A DNA stretch of 64,000 nucleotides, from positions 930,001 to 994,000 of the forward strand of contig JAEPNK010000002.1 of assembly GCA_017643495.1 (NCBI GenBank). Direction: 5' to 3'. The notes below the pieces were generated by a model. The model had not been told where the DNA came from and ran no database searches. It saw only the letters and a list, made by a program, of their open reading frames with translations. Of the stretch, positions 53,112 through 62,081 are shown piece after piece. The translations under genes were made by a program, and so were the position numbers. The number at the start of each line of letters is the position of its first letter. The first letter of the stretch is position 1. Origin of the DNA: Rhizobiaceae bacterium. GTDB lineage: Bacteria > Pseudomonadota > Alphaproteobacteria > Rhizobiales > Rhizobiaceae.

Positions 53112-55565
53112 ATGGCCAAACCTGTCCCGGCAAAAGCAAGAGCAGTCATCATCGGTGGCGGGGTAGCCGGATGTTCCGTTGCCTACCATCTGGCAAAACT
53201 GGGCTGGAAGGATATCGTTCTTCTCGAGCGCAAACAGCTTACCTGCGGCACAACCTGGCATGCGGCAGGCCTGATTGCCCAACTGCGCACCAGCAAGAAC
53301 ACCACAAAGCTCGCCAAATACAGTCAGGAGCTGTATGGCACCCTTGAAGAGGAAACCGGTGTGGCAACCGGGTTCCGCCGGTGCGGTTCGATCACGGTTG
53401 CTCTTACCGAAGAACGCCGGGAGGAAATCTACCGGCTGGCATCCATGGCCCGCGCCTTTGGCGTTGAGGTCGAGGAGATTTCCCCGAGCGAGGTAAAGCA
53501 ACGCTACGAGCACCTGAACATAGAAGATGTGGCGGGGGCGGTATACCTGCCGCTCGACGGACAGGGAGACCCTGCCAATATTGCCCATGCTCTGGCAAAG
53601 GGCGCCAAAATGAATGGCGCACAAGTGATCGAGGGTGTGAAAGTCACCGACATACACTCCAGAAACGGTCGTGTGACCGGAGTTTCGTGGAAACGGGACG
53701 GCGTTGATGACCAAGGCACGATTGAAGCCGACTTCGTGATCAATTGCGGCGGCATGTGGGCCCACGAGATCGGGCGCAAGGCAGGGGTTAATGTACCTTT
53801 GCATGCATGTGAGCACTTTTACATTGTCACTGAAAGCATTGCCGGCCTCAGCCAATTGCCGGTTCTGCGGGTGCCGGATGAATGCGCCTATTACAAGGAA
53901 GATGCAGGCAAGATGCTGCTGGGCGCATTTGAACCCGATGCCAAGCCGTGGGGAATGAACGGCATTCCGGAAGATTTCTGCTTTGACCAGCTGCCGGAGG
54001 ATTTCGACCATTTCGAACCGATCCTGGAAAAGGCGGTAAACCGAATGCCGATGCTCGCTGAAGCCGGCATCCACACCTTCTTCAACGGGCCAGAAAGTTT
54101 CACCCCGGATGACGCCTATCACATTGGCGAGGCACCAAACCTGGAAAACTTCTTTGTCTGCGCAGGCTTCAACTCCATCGGCATTCAGTCTTCGGGTGGT
54201 GCCGGCTGGGCAGTTGCCGAATGGATGGACCAGGGCATGCCGCCCTTTGACCTGGGTGACGTTGATATCCGGCGCATGCAGCCTTTCCAGGGAAACAAGA
54301 CCTATCTTTACGAGCGCTCCACGGAAACCCTCGGCCTTCTCTATGCTGACCATTTCCCTTTCCGCCAGATGGCAACCGCCAGAGGCGTGCGCCGGACACC
54401 CTTTCACCAGCAGCTTGCCGAACGCGGTGCCGTGTTCGGAGAAGTGGCCGGCTGGGAGCGGGCCAACTGGTTTGCATCATCCGGTCAGGATGCGGAGTAC
54501 AAATACACATGGAAGCGTCAAAACTGGTTCCGGAATGCTGCTGAAGAGCATCGGGCGATACGCCAGAATGTCGGCATGTACGACATGTCTTCCTTCGGCA
54601 AGATCCGCGTGGAAGGCAGCGATGCCTGCGCCTTCCTCAATTACATATGCGGCAATGATGTCGATGTTCCCGTCGGCAAGATCGTTTACACCCAGTTTTT
54701 GAACAGTCGCGGCGGCATTGAAGCGGATGTGACAGTCACCCGGCTTGGCGAGACATCCTATATTGTCGTGACACCAGCCGCGACCGTGCAACGCGAACTG
54801 CACTGGATGCGGAAAAACCGTGGCGATCACCAGATTGCCCTGATGGACATGACATCTGCCGAGGGCGTTCTCGCCGTCATGGGGCCAAACTCCCGGCAAT
54901 TGCTGGAAAAAGTGTCGGGCCACGACTGGACCAATGCCACTCACCCTTTCGGGCATGCCCACGAGGTAGAGATCGGAATGGCGCTGGCTCGCGCCCACCG
55001 GGTTACCTATGTCGGCGAACTGGGATGGGAACTGTATGTCCCGACAGATATGTGTGCCCATGTCTTCGAAACCCTGCATAAGGCCGGACAGGACATGAAC
55101 CTGAAACTGTGCGGCATGCACATGATGGATTCATTGAGAATTGAAAAGGCATTCCGCCATTTCGGCCACGACATCACCGGCGAAGATCATGTGCTGGAAG
55201 CCGGCCTGGGCTTTGCGGTCAAGACTTCGAAGGAAAGCTTCATTGGCCGTGACGCCGTATTGCGCAAGAAGGAAGAGGGCCTCGACATGCGTCTGGTCCA
55301 GTTCCGCCTCAACGATCCGCTGCCCCTGCTCTATCACAATGAACCTGTCATTCGCGATGGCGAGATCGTCTCCTACATAACGTCAGCCAGTTACGGTCAC
55401 AGCTTCGATGCCGCGATCGGCCTCGGTTATGTGCCCTGCAAGGGTGAGACTGCCGCGCAGGTGCTGGCTTCTGCCTACGAAATCGAGATTGCCGGTGAAC
55501 GCTTCAGCGCACAAGCAAGCCTCAAGCCGATGTATGACCCGAAGTCGGAACGCGTAAAGGCATGA
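53112..55565 (+). CDS. dimethylglycine/sarcosine dehydrogenase-like flavoprotein with GcvT domain (copy 2)
   Basis: From ATG at 53112 the protein has 817 residues, exactly the length of copy 1; an ORF beginning at 52995 overlaps the aminotransferase gene and is rejected as the start. It shows VIIGGGVAGCSVAYHLAKLGW, LTCGTTWHAAGLIAQLRTSKN with the flavin His50, and the GcvT half starting near GMYDMSSFGKIRVEGSDACAFL, with YVGELGWELYVP and MDSLRIEKAFRHFGHDI. This is the more canonical dimethylglycine-dehydrogenase-like member. A hairpin about 95 bp past the stop probably ends the operon. Confidence 0.9.
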   Translation: MAKPVPAKARAVIIGGGVAGCSVAYHLAKLGWKDIVLLERKQLTCGTTWHAAGLIAQLRTSKNTTKLAKYSQELYGTLEEETGVATGFRRCGSITVALTEERREEIYRLASMARAFGVEVEEISPSEVKQRYEHLNIEDVAGAVYLPLDGQGDPANIAHALAKGAKMNGAQVIEGVKVTDIHSRNGRVTGVSWKRDGVDDQGTIEADFVINCGGMWAHEIGRKAGVNVPLHACEHFYIVTESIAGLSQLPVLRVPDECAYYKEDAGKMLLGAFEPDAKPWGMNGIPEDFCFDQLPEDFDHFEPILEKAVNRMPMLAEAGIHTFFNGPESFTPDDAYHIGEAPNLENFFVCAGFNSIGIQSSGGAGWAVAEWMDQGMPPFDLGDVDIRRMQPFQGNKTYLYERSTETLGLLYADHFPFRQMATARGVRRTPFHQQLAERGAVFGEVAGWERANWFASSGQDAEYKYTWKRQNWFRNAAEEHRAIRQNVGMYDMSSFGKIRVEGSDACAFLNYICGNDVDVPVGKIVYTQFLNSRGGIEADVTVTRLGETSYIVVTPAATVQRELHWMRKNRGDHQIALMDMTSAEGVLAVMGPNSRQLLEKVSGHDWTNATHPFGHAHEVEIGMALARAHRVTYVGELGWELYVPTDMCAHVFETLHKAGQDMNLKLCGMHMMDSLRIEKAFRHFGHDITGEDHVLEAGLGFAVKTSKESFIGRDAVLRKKEEGLDMRLVQFRLNDPLPLLYHNEPVIRDGEIVSYITSASYGHSFDAAIGLGYVPCKGETAAQVLASAYEIEIAGERFSAQASLKPMYDPKSERVKA

Positions 55566-55659
55566 GAATCGGTTCAGGCTCGAAACTGCCTGCCTGCTTC
55601 CCGGATATCGTTGATTCCCGCCAACCGGACGTGGAAATCGGCAGGATTCGCCATGCTAG

Positions 55660-55694
55660 CGCCTGTTTTTGCTTCAGAATGGCTGAAACAGGCG
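55660..55694 (+). terminator. terminator-like hairpin after the flavoprotein operon
   Basis: CGCCTGTTT (55660) pairs with AAACAGGCG (55686-55694), with an inner CAG/CTG pairing. A short TTTGG follows, so termination would be weak or factor-aided. The rest of the gap 55566-55916 holds the porin promoter and no supported gene. Confidence 0.5.
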
Positions 55695-55828
55695 TTTGGC
55701 AACCCTTTCTTAACCAAGCTTAACAGCTCCTTACCCACAGCAGATGCCGTTTTTGTTGCATATTTGCTACACTGAAAAGCGAAGTCGTTCAGGAGGCCTG
55801 TTTTGGCGCCAAATTGGCAAAACCGAAA

Positions 55829-55858
55829 TTGACTTGCCGATGCACCCGTCCCTATAGA
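55829..55858 (+). promoter_or_regulatory. sigma-70-type promoter of the porin gene
   Basis: TTGACT at 55829-55834 and TATAGA at 55853-55858 are separated by 18 bp. This predicts a transcript start near 55865 and a leader of about 50 bases. The porin start codon has AGGGA eight bases upstream. Confidence 0.65.
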
Positions 55859-55916
55859 TAGCCTATCGAAAGGCACGACAGTGTTGATCGAAATTCAAAG
55901 CATAGGGAAAATTAAC

Positions 55917-57197
55917 ATGAATATTCGTTCTCTCCTTCTCGGTTCAGCTGCCGCAATGGTTGCTGTTTCCGGTGCTCAGGCAGCAGACGCTGTTGTCATC
56001 GAGCCGGAGCCAGTCGAATACGTTCGCGTTTGTGACGCTTACGGTTCTGGTTTCTTCTTCATTCCAGGCACTGAGACTTGTATCCGCTTCTCAGGCTTCG
56101 TACGTTCAGCTTTCAACAAAGCTTACGTCGACACAGTCGATGCTGGTACTGGTGTTGCTAACGCATTCACACCGAACGTAACCGACGAAACAGGTTCTTG
56201 GGCCCAGCGCGCACGTGTCAACATCGACACACGCAACGAGACTGACTGGGGTACACTTCGTGCTCTTATCCGTCTTGAAGCTGGTGGCGCAAACGAAACT
56301 GCAGCAACTGCTTTCCGGGCTGACATTGCAATGATGTCTCTCGCTGGTTTCCGCATCGGTCAAAACGGTGGTACCTACTTCGTAGCCAACCACGGATTTG
56401 CTGGTGTAAACCTTGAAGGTGCTGGTGGCCCGTTCATCGCAACTGATGGCTGGTACGGTTTCCGTGACTCCACTTTCTTCGACTACACATGGGCTGCAGA
56501 CGGCTTGGCTGTAACTATTGGTGTTGAAGACGTTCGTACCGGTTCTTCTGACTTGGACGGCACACTCAACGGCAACGATGCTGCAAACTTCTACGCTGGT
56601 GTGAACTACTCAGCTGACTGGGGTACTGTTGCTTTCTCAGCTGCGCATGACACTGACTCCGTTGAAATCAACGCTGCTGGTGGTGTGATTGCTGGTAGCC
56701 GTGGTAACTGGGCATACAAGGCAAGCGTCTCTCTTGACCTTTCCGAGTACCTTCCTGGTGGCGTTCTCTACGGTTCATACGCTTACGACGGTGAAGCAAT
56801 GACCGAATACGTATACAGCGATGTACACGTAAACGTAGACGACATCTGGTCAGTTGCTTTCCAGATGAACCTGACCGACGAAGTCGAGTTCATCGCCGCT
56901 CACTGGCGTGCTGAAGGCAGCAATGCCAACCTTGTTACTGGTGTTGCAGCAGCTCCTGGCGTAGCTGGCACAGCTGGTCGACCAGGCGGTCTTGAAGGTG
57001 ACGCAGACCTGACTGTTATCGGTCTGAACTGGTACCCTTCTGCTGCTCCTGGCTTCCACATCAAGGCAGCCTACTTCTTCGGCGAAGCTGACAACGTACA
57101 GCTTAACACAGGTGCTAGCGCTGTAGCTGGCGATGACGGTCTTGCTGTAGATCACGAATACGACGGCTTCGAAATCAGCCTTCGTCGCGATTTCTAA
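55917..57197 (+). CDS. Rhizobiales-type outer-membrane porin (Porin_2, Omp2-like)
   Basis: The 426-residue precursor has a signal peptide ([20 protein letters not shown], cleavage likely after AQA) and a mature start like that of Brucella Omp2b: [31 protein letters not shown]. Alternating beta-strand patterns continue to the aromatic C-terminus [11 protein letters not shown], the outer-membrane assembly signal. It would form a trimeric 16-stranded diffusion pore. Codon use is strongly biased (GCT, GGT, CGT, AAC, GAC), unlike neighbouring genes, as expected for one of the most abundant proteins. It has its own promoter and terminator. Confidence 0.95.
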   Translation: MNIRSLLLGSAAAMVAVSGAQAADAVVIEPEPVEYVRVCDAYGSGFFFIPGTETCIRFSGFVRSAFNKAYVDTVDAGTGVANAFTPNVTDETGSWAQRARVNIDTRNETDWGTLRALIRLEAGGANETAATAFRADIAMMSLAGFRIGQNGGTYFVANHGFAGVNLEGAGGPFIATDGWYGFRDSTFFDYTWAADGLAVTIGVEDVRTGSSDLDGTLNGNDAANFYAGVNYSADWGTVAFSAAHDTDSVEINAAGGVIAGSRGNWAYKASVSLDLSEYLPGGVLYGSYAYDGEAMTEYVYSDVHVNVDDIWSVAFQMNLTDEVEFIAAHWRAEGSNANLVTGVAAAPGVAGTAGRPGGLEGDADLTVIGLNWYPSAAPGFHIKAAYFFGEADNVQLNTGASAVAGDDGLAVDHEYDGFEISLRRDF

Positions 57198-57232
57198 GTT
57201 AGCCAAGTCAAAAAGAACATTGTTCTTTAGAG

Positions 57233-57262
57233 AACCCGCCAACTACGGTTGGCGGGTTTTTT
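57233..57262 (+). terminator. strong intrinsic terminator of the porin gene
   Basis: AACCCGCCAAC (57233-57243) and GTTGGCGGGTT (57248-57258) form an 11-bp stem with loop TACG, followed by TTTTT. A second perfect inverted repeat, AAAGAACA/TGTTCTTT, lies just before it at 57212-57228. Confidence 0.92.
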
Positions 57263-57506
57263 GTTGCCTGCATTTCCCCACTCATCACACATAGTGAAAG
57301 AGGCGCTCTATCAAAGCAGCCTTGTTGCTGCAGAAGGTTGCTTGGGCAACTTGGTTCACTTTCAGACCTCGGCAAACAAAACAGGTTTTGTTGTTCAGCG
57401 TCCAAAAGCAGCATCCATTTCAGATCATCAGTTCGTAATCATTCACCCCTTTTTGCTTGCGCAGTGTCGTTGATAATCGGGGCTTGCAAATGGGCAGGCA
57501 GGCAAC
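57263..57506. other. intergenic stretch without recognised features
   Basis: Between the porin terminator and the minus-strand SDR terminator I see no supported open frame, RNA gene or repeat. Confidence 0.6.
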
Positions 57507-57534
57507 AAAAAAGCCCGCCGGTTTTCCGACGGGC
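57507..57534 (-). terminator. intrinsic terminator of the thiolase-SDR operon
   Basis: On the minus strand GCCCGTCGG and CCGGCGGGC pair (one mismatch, loop AAAA) and are followed by TTTTTT, 35 bp past the SDR stop at 57570. Confidence 0.85.
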
Positions 57535-57569
57535 CTTTGCAGACAATCAGTCCAGTTCTGCGGTGATTG

Positions 57570-58340
57570 TTATTTTGGTGCCATGCGAATGGCGCCATCA
57601 AGGCGGATGGTCTCGCCGTTCAGCATCGGATTTTCACAAATCGCCAGCGCAAGCTTCGCATATTCATCCGGTTCGCCAAGACGGGAAGGAAACGGGATCA
57701 TCGCACCGAGTGCATCCTGAACTTCCTGCGGCATGCCCTTTACCATGGGAGTGCCGAAAATGCCCGGCGCAATCGTCATGACCCGAACCCCGTTGCGGGA
57801 AAGGTCCCGCGCCATCGGCAAGGTCATGCCGGCAACTGCCGCTTTTGAGGCACCATAACCGATCTGGCCAATCTGACCGTCAAAGGCCGCAACAGATGCC
57901 GTGTTGATAATGACACCACGCTCACCGTCTGCAGCAACCGGTTCCTGCCCGGACATCCCGGCTGCGCATTGGCTTGCTACATTGAACGTTCCAACAAGGT
58001 TGACACCAACGACTTTGGCAAAAAGGTCCGGATCGTGAGGGTTGCCTTCGCGGTCCACGGTCTTTGCAGCCGGGGCAATCCCTGCGCAATTGACACATAC
58101 GGATTCCTGGCCGTGTGCTTTGCGGGCAAGTTTCAACCCTTCGGCGACGGACGCCGCATCGGAAACATCAACCTTGGCAAAGACGCCGCCAATCTCGCTG
58201 GCCACTTTTTGCCCGGCTTCTTCGTTCAGGTCGAAAACAGCAACCTTGACACCGCGCGCGGCAAGGGCTCTGGCAGTCCCCTCGCCCAAACCTGATCCGC
58301 CGCCCGTTACGACTGCGGCTATCTTGTCATTCAGTTCCAT
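57570..58340 (-). CDS. SDR-family 3-hydroxyacyl-CoA dehydrogenase-like protein
   Basis: The 256-residue enzyme has VVTGGGSGLGEGTARALAARG (NAD loop), VDVSDAASV, NCAGIAPA, and the catalytic Tyr-Lys in IGYGASKAAVAGMTL. The end segment MIPFPSRLGEPDEYAKLALAICENPMLNGETIRLDGAIRM is typical of type-2 3-hydroxyacyl-CoA dehydrogenases (HSD17B10-like) from fatty-acid or branched-chain breakdown. The ATG at 58340 is preferred over the TTG three bases upstream. It lies 3 bp after the thiolase stop, so both act in the same acyl-CoA route. Confidence 0.87.
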   Translation of the reverse strand: MELNDKIAAVVTGGGSGLGEGTARALAARGVKVAVFDLNEEAGQKVASEIGGVFAKVDVSDAASVAEGLKLARKAHGQESVCVNCAGIAPAAKTVDREGNPHDPDLFAKVVGVNLVGTFNVASQCAAGMSGQEPVAADGERGVIINTASVAAFDGQIGQIGYGASKAAVAGMTLPMARDLSRNGVRVMTIAPGIFGTPMVKGMPQEVQDALGAMIPFPSRLGEPDEYAKLALAICENPMLNGETIRLDGAIRMAPK

Positions 58341-58343
58341 CAA

Positions 58344-59525
58344 TCAGGGCCTTTCAATTGCAATCGCGGTACCTTCACCGCCACCAATACAAATGGCAGC
58401 AAGTCCGCGTTTCTTGTTATGGGTTTCAAGTGCATTGAGCAATGTGACGATGATCCGGCTTCCCGAAGCGCCAATCGGATGGCCCAGTGCACAGGCACCA
58501 CCATGTACGTTCACCACATCGCGGTCGAGGCCGAATTCATGCATGAACGCCATGGGAACGACGGCAAAAGCCTCGTTTACTTCCCAAAGATCAACATCTT
58601 CCTTCGTCCAGCCGATTTTCTCCATCAGCTTCTTGGCTGCCGGTACGGGGGCAGTGGTAAACCAGCCGGGCTCATGGGCATGGCTGGCATGACCGTGAAT
58701 GATTGCACGCACCTCCAGTCCTTCTTTCTCCGCAATGCTTTCGCGGGTCAGAACCAGCGCTGCAGCGCCATCGGAAATCGAGGACGCATTGGCCGCGGTC
58801 ACCGTACCATCCTTGAGGAAAGCAGGCTTGAGATGGGGAATCTTGTCCGGACGGGCGTTGCGCGGCTGTTCATCCGATGAAACATTGACCTCGCCCTTGC
58901 GGGTTTCGTAGGAAACAGGGGTGATCTCCCTGGAGAACTTGCCGTCCTTTTCCGCATTGATCGCATTTTCAAGCGACCGTACCGCGAACTCGTCCTGCAT
59001 TTCCCGGGTAAACTGGAACTTTTCCGCACAATCCTCGGCGAAATGTCCCATCAGCTTGCCCTTCTCATAGGCATCTTCAAGCCCGTCAAGGAACATGTGG
59101 TCTATAACCTGCTGATGGCCGATCCTTGCGCCACCACGCATTTTTTCAAGAAGATATGGCGCATTGGTCATGCTCTCCATGCCACCGGCGACGATAAAGT
59201 CCCCGTTTTCAGCCTTGAGCTGGTCATAGGCAACCATGGTGGCTTTCATGCCCGAGCCACACATTTTGTTGAGTGTGGTGGAAGGGGTTTTCTTGTCGAG
59301 ACCGGCCTTGAAAGCAGCCTGTCTGGCCGGAGCCTGCCCCTGGCCAGCGCCAAGCACATTGCCCATTACCACTTCATCAACACGGAGCGGATCAATACCG
59401 GCATCCTCAACAGCAGCCTTGATCGCAGCGCCACCCAGTTCGGCAGCAGCCAAACCGGAAAACTCGCCTTGAAAACCACCCATTGCTGTGCGCTTGGCAC
59501 CTGCAATTACTATTCTGTCTGACAT
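58344..59525 (-). CDS. acetyl-CoA acetyltransferase (thiolase)
   Basis: The 393-residue thiolase has the nucleophilic Cys89 in TLNKMCGSGMKA, NEAFAVVPMAF with the conserved Asn-Glu, GGACALGHPIGASGSRI with the catalytic His, and CIGGGEGTAIAIERP with the second Cys. It could act in acetoacetyl-CoA formation or in beta-oxidation; the paired SDR suggests degradation of a 3-hydroxyacyl-CoA. An independent upstream unit begins with the glycerate kinase, 18 bp away. Confidence 0.93.
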   Translation of the reverse strand: MSDRIVIAGAKRTAMGGFQGEFSGLAAAELGGAAIKAAVEDAGIDPLRVDEVVMGNVLGAGQGQAPARQAAFKAGLDKKTPSTTLNKMCGSGMKATMVAYDQLKAENGDFIVAGGMESMTNAPYLLEKMRGGARIGHQQVIDHMFLDGLEDAYEKGKLMGHFAEDCAEKFQFTREMQDEFAVRSLENAINAEKDGKFSREITPVSYETRKGEVNVSSDEQPRNARPDKIPHLKPAFLKDGTVTAANASSISDGAAALVLTRESIAEKEGLEVRAIIHGHASHAHEPGWFTTAPVPAAKKLMEKIGWTKEDVDLWEVNEAFAVVPMAFMHEFGLDRDVVNVHGGACALGHPIGASGSRIIVTLLNALETHNKKRGLAAICIGGGEGTAIAIERP

Positions 59526-59543
59526 CGCTATCTCCTTCTCCGG

Positions 59544-60827
59544 CTATCCGGATATCAATATCGCGCGAAAATCGTTCACGTTGGTTCCGGTAGGTCCCGG
59601 TATAAATAGGGTTCCGGCCTTCTGAAAGGCAGACCATGCATCATTGTTTTGCAAAAATATGCCCGGGTCGATCCCGGCAGTCCGCATTTTGCTAACTGTA
59701 TCGCAATCGGCAAATGCACCGGCATTGTCCTCACTGCCATCAATACCGTCCGTATCGGCGCAAAGCGCATGAATGCTGCGCTCTCCGTCAATCGCTATCG
59801 CAAAGCCCAACAGGAACTCCGTGTTGCGGCCGCCCTTGCCACGCCCCTTGAGCGTAACTGTGGTTTCACCACCCGAAAGCAGGAGAACCGGTTTTTTGAA
59901 AGGTCTGTCGCGATGCAAAATCTCACGCGCAACGGCTGCCTGTGTCAATGCAGCTTCACGCGCTTCACCTTCTATCGAATCCGACAGGATATGCGCTTCA
60001 ATGCCCATCGACCGGGCATGTTCGGCAGCCACTTCCAGCGATTTTGCTGCCGAGGCAATGATATGGTGTTCGGCACGCGCCAGCCTGGGATCATCGGGAA
60101 GCGGTGCCTGAGCAGCCTCGGAGCGCATGTGTTTCATGACACTGTCCGGCAGTTCCATCTCGTAGCGTTCGACAATGGCAAGCGCATCTTCCCGGCTGCC
60201 GGCATCAGCGACAGTGGGGCCTGAAGCGATATATTGTGGATGGTCTCCCGGTATGTCCGAAACAAGCAGGGAGACGACACGGGCCGGATGGGCTGCAACG
60301 GCAAGCCTGCCTCCCTTGATGCGCGAAACAGCCTTTCTCACTGTATTCATGGCGGAAATCGGCGCACCGGAGGCAAGAAGTGCCTCATTCACTGCAATTT
60401 CATCCTCAAGGCTGATACCCTCTGGCGGACACGGAAGCAGCGCTGATCCGCCCCCCGAAATCAGGGCAACGACCAGGTCATCCTCATTCAGCCCGGATAC
60501 TTTCTCAAGCAGCCGTCTTGAACCAGCAAGCCCGGCCTCGTCAGGAACCGGGTGAGCGGCCTCGACAATCTCGACATGCTCACAGTCACAGGCATATCCG
60601 TAACGGGTTACAACAAGTCCTTCGATCGCACTGTCATGTTTTTCTGACCACGCCTGTTCGAAAGCCCGTGCCATTTGGGAAGACGCCTTGCCCGCACCGA
60701 TAACGATCACACGGCCCGAAGGCTTTTCGGGAAGAAACGAACGGATCGTTTCTTCCGGTCTGGCAGCATCTACAGCCTTGTGAAACAGTTCGGCAAGAAA
60801 TGCCCGGACATCTGCGGTATTTTCCAT
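59544..60827 (-). CDS. glycerate 2-kinase (GckA/TtuD, MOFRL family)
   Basis: The 427-residue protein shows VIVIGAGKASSQMARAFEQA, ALISGGGSALLPCPPEGIS, INAMNTVRKAVSRIKGGRLA-type sequence (here ISAMNTVRKAVSRIKGG), VSLLVSDIPGDHPQYIASGP, and the C-terminal MOFRL part SGGETTVTLKGRGKGGRNTEFLL and DTDGIDGSEDNAGAF. It phosphorylates D-glycerate, usually at O2, in serine-cycle or tartrate-related metabolism. ATG at 60827 is chosen; upstream in-frame codons to 60887 rely on a TTG start. No strong ribosome-binding site is seen. Confidence 0.9.
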   Translation of the reverse strand: MENTADVRAFLAELFHKAVDAARPEETIRSFLPEKPSGRVIVIGAGKASSQMARAFEQAWSEKHDSAIEGLVVTRYGYACDCEHVEIVEAAHPVPDEAGLAGSRRLLEKVSGLNEDDLVVALISGGGSALLPCPPEGISLEDEIAVNEALLASGAPISAMNTVRKAVSRIKGGRLAVAAHPARVVSLLVSDIPGDHPQYIASGPTVADAGSREDALAIVERYEMELPDSVMKHMRSEAAQAPLPDDPRLARAEHHIIASAAKSLEVAAEHARSMGIEAHILSDSIEGEAREAALTQAAVAREILHRDRPFKKPVLLLSGGETTVTLKGRGKGGRNTEFLLGFAIAIDGERSIHALCADTDGIDGSEDNAGAFADCDTVSKMRTAGIDPGIFLQNNDAWSAFQKAGTLFIPGPTGTNVNDFRAILISG

Positions 60828-60935
60828 GCGTTGGATATGAGCCAGCCAGTGCCTGCCGTCAAGACGGGAAAGCCCGTGCCAACACAAAAGGGCAGAAGCA
60901 TTAGCCCCTGCCCTTTTGACAAGACTGTTGTTTGC

Positions 60936-61334
60936 TTAGTTCAGCGATGCAACACCCAGCGGAACAGCAAACTTGCGGCACCAGATATAAACTTCGTTGA
61001 AGTCATCCACATTGACACTTGGCGGAACCACATAAGCCTGCAACCCGTCATTGTTGACCAGTTTGCCCAGATCGGAAGCGTCAATAAATTTGCCATCCTT
61101 GCCAAACCCGACACGGGGGTCAGGTGCGCCATCCAGACTGAAATTCGTGTCCAGTATGACGACAGCGCCACCATTTGCGGTCTTGATTATGGAGACGCCA
61201 CCTGTCGTGATGTGATCGCTTGCCCCAACGAAACTGCCTTTCGCGACGGCCTTTTCCGCATAAGCCTGCATGGGCATGAAAACAATGAGGGATGCGCCGA
61301 TTGCAAAAACGATTGTCCGGATAAAATTCTTCAT
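60936..61334 (-). CDS. secreted DM13-domain protein
   Basis: The 132-residue precursor has a signal peptide (IRTIVFAIGASLIVFMPMQAYA) and a mature domain ending NEVYIWCRKFAVPLGVASL. That ending, with the earlier GVSIIKTANGGAVVIL and FSLDGAPDPRVGFGK, is the DM13 pattern, a small beta-sandwich found in secreted and electron-transfer proteins. The Cys in IWC is the conserved one. The start at 61334 has AAGGA eight bases upstream. It diverges from the TetR gene and may be its target. Confidence 0.82.
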   Translation of the reverse strand: MKNFIRTIVFAIGASLIVFMPMQAYAEKAVAKGSFVGASDHITTGGVSIIKTANGGAVVILDTNFSLDGAPDPRVGFGKDGKFIDASDLGKLVNNDGLQAYVVPPSVNVDDFNEVYIWCRKFAVPLGVASLN

Positions 61335-61403
61335 TTTCGTATTCCTTGAAAGATCGGGGTTCAAGCCTCCTTTTCGGGAGACGATGGATATTTATCATTC
61401 GGA

Positions 61404-61438
61404 ACCAATTGGTACAAAACACAATAACGTGAATTGTG
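61404..61438. promoter_or_regulatory. two inverted repeats between the DM13 and TetR genes
   Basis: ACCAATTGGT (61404-61413) is a perfect 10-bp palindrome. CACAAT (61420-61425) and ATTGTG (61433-61438) form a second repeat over 7 bases. Both lie in the 147-bp divergent gap, at the distance expected for TetR autoregulation and for control of the DM13 gene. Confidence 0.5.
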
Positions 61439-61481
61439 GACTCAAGAGTTCCAAACTAGCTTTTCTGCGAAGGAGAAATAT

Positions 61482-62081
61482 ATGGCGAGACCGCGCGAAT
61501 TTGATACCGACCAGGCAATCGGCGATGCCATGAACGTCTTCTGGGAACTGGGTTATGAGGAAGCCTCACTTCCCGACCTGTTGAAGGGCATGGGATTGAC
61601 ACGCGGAAGCCTGTACAAGGCCTTCAAGGACAAGAAAACACTCTTCCTTACTGCCATTGCCCGTTATGAAACGGATGCGGTTCAACCCGCCGTCAAACTG
61701 CTGACGGGTGATACCCCTGCCGATGGGGTCGACCGGATCAATACCCTGTTTCAGTCAATTGTTTCGACTGTCAGGAATGGGGACAGGCGTGGCTGCCTTC
61801 TGTGTTCGGCTGCCGCCGGACCGGCAGCCGATGACCAGGACATTTCCCGGATGGTTCAGGGATTGCTGAATGACATGCAGAACGGTTTCGCTTTGGCACT
61901 TGCAGACAGCCGTCATTACCGCACCGCAGGCAAGGCTGAGCATGAAAGGATGGCGTCCCTGCTGCTTTCCCAATATGTCGGCTTGCGCATTCTTGCCCGT
62001 TCCCGGGCACCGCTTGCGGTACTGGACCAGTCCGTTGCGGCGGTTGTCGGCGTGCTTGGTCGAGTGACAGTTGAAACCTAG
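61482..62081 (+). CDS. TetR/AcrR-family regulator
   Basis: The protein (199 residues) starts MARPREFDTDQAIGDAMNVF and has the helix-turn-helix YEEASLPDLLKGMGLTRGSLYKAFKDK at about 25-50. The ligand domain contains GCLLCSAAAGPAADDQDISR, a pattern of TetR_C groups near reductase and efflux genes. ATG at 61482 follows AAGGAGAAATAT. Its stop codon shares the sequence CTAG with the stop of the convergent paaK gene. Confidence 0.9.
   Translation: MARPREFDTDQAIGDAMNVFWELGYEEASLPDLLKGMGLTRGSLYKAFKDKKTLFLTAIARYETDAVQPAVKLLTGDTPADGVDRINTLFQSIVSTVRNGDRRGCLLCSAAAGPAADDQDISRMVQGLLNDMQNGFALALADSRHYRTAGKAEHERMASLLLSQYVGLRILARSRAPLAVLDQSVAAVVGVLGRVTVET

Noticed and set aside
53103-54407. 434-codon minus-strand ORF opposite flavoprotein copy 2
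   Set aside because: Antisense shadow of a recognised gene; no family features.
55574-55876. 100-codon minus-strand ORF upstream of the porin
   Set aside because: Overlaps the porin promoter and terminator-like hairpin, with no recognisable features.
56850-57242. 130-codon minus-strand ORF at the porin 3' end
   Set aside because: Serine/cysteine-rich translation produced by the porin's codon bias; overlaps its terminator.
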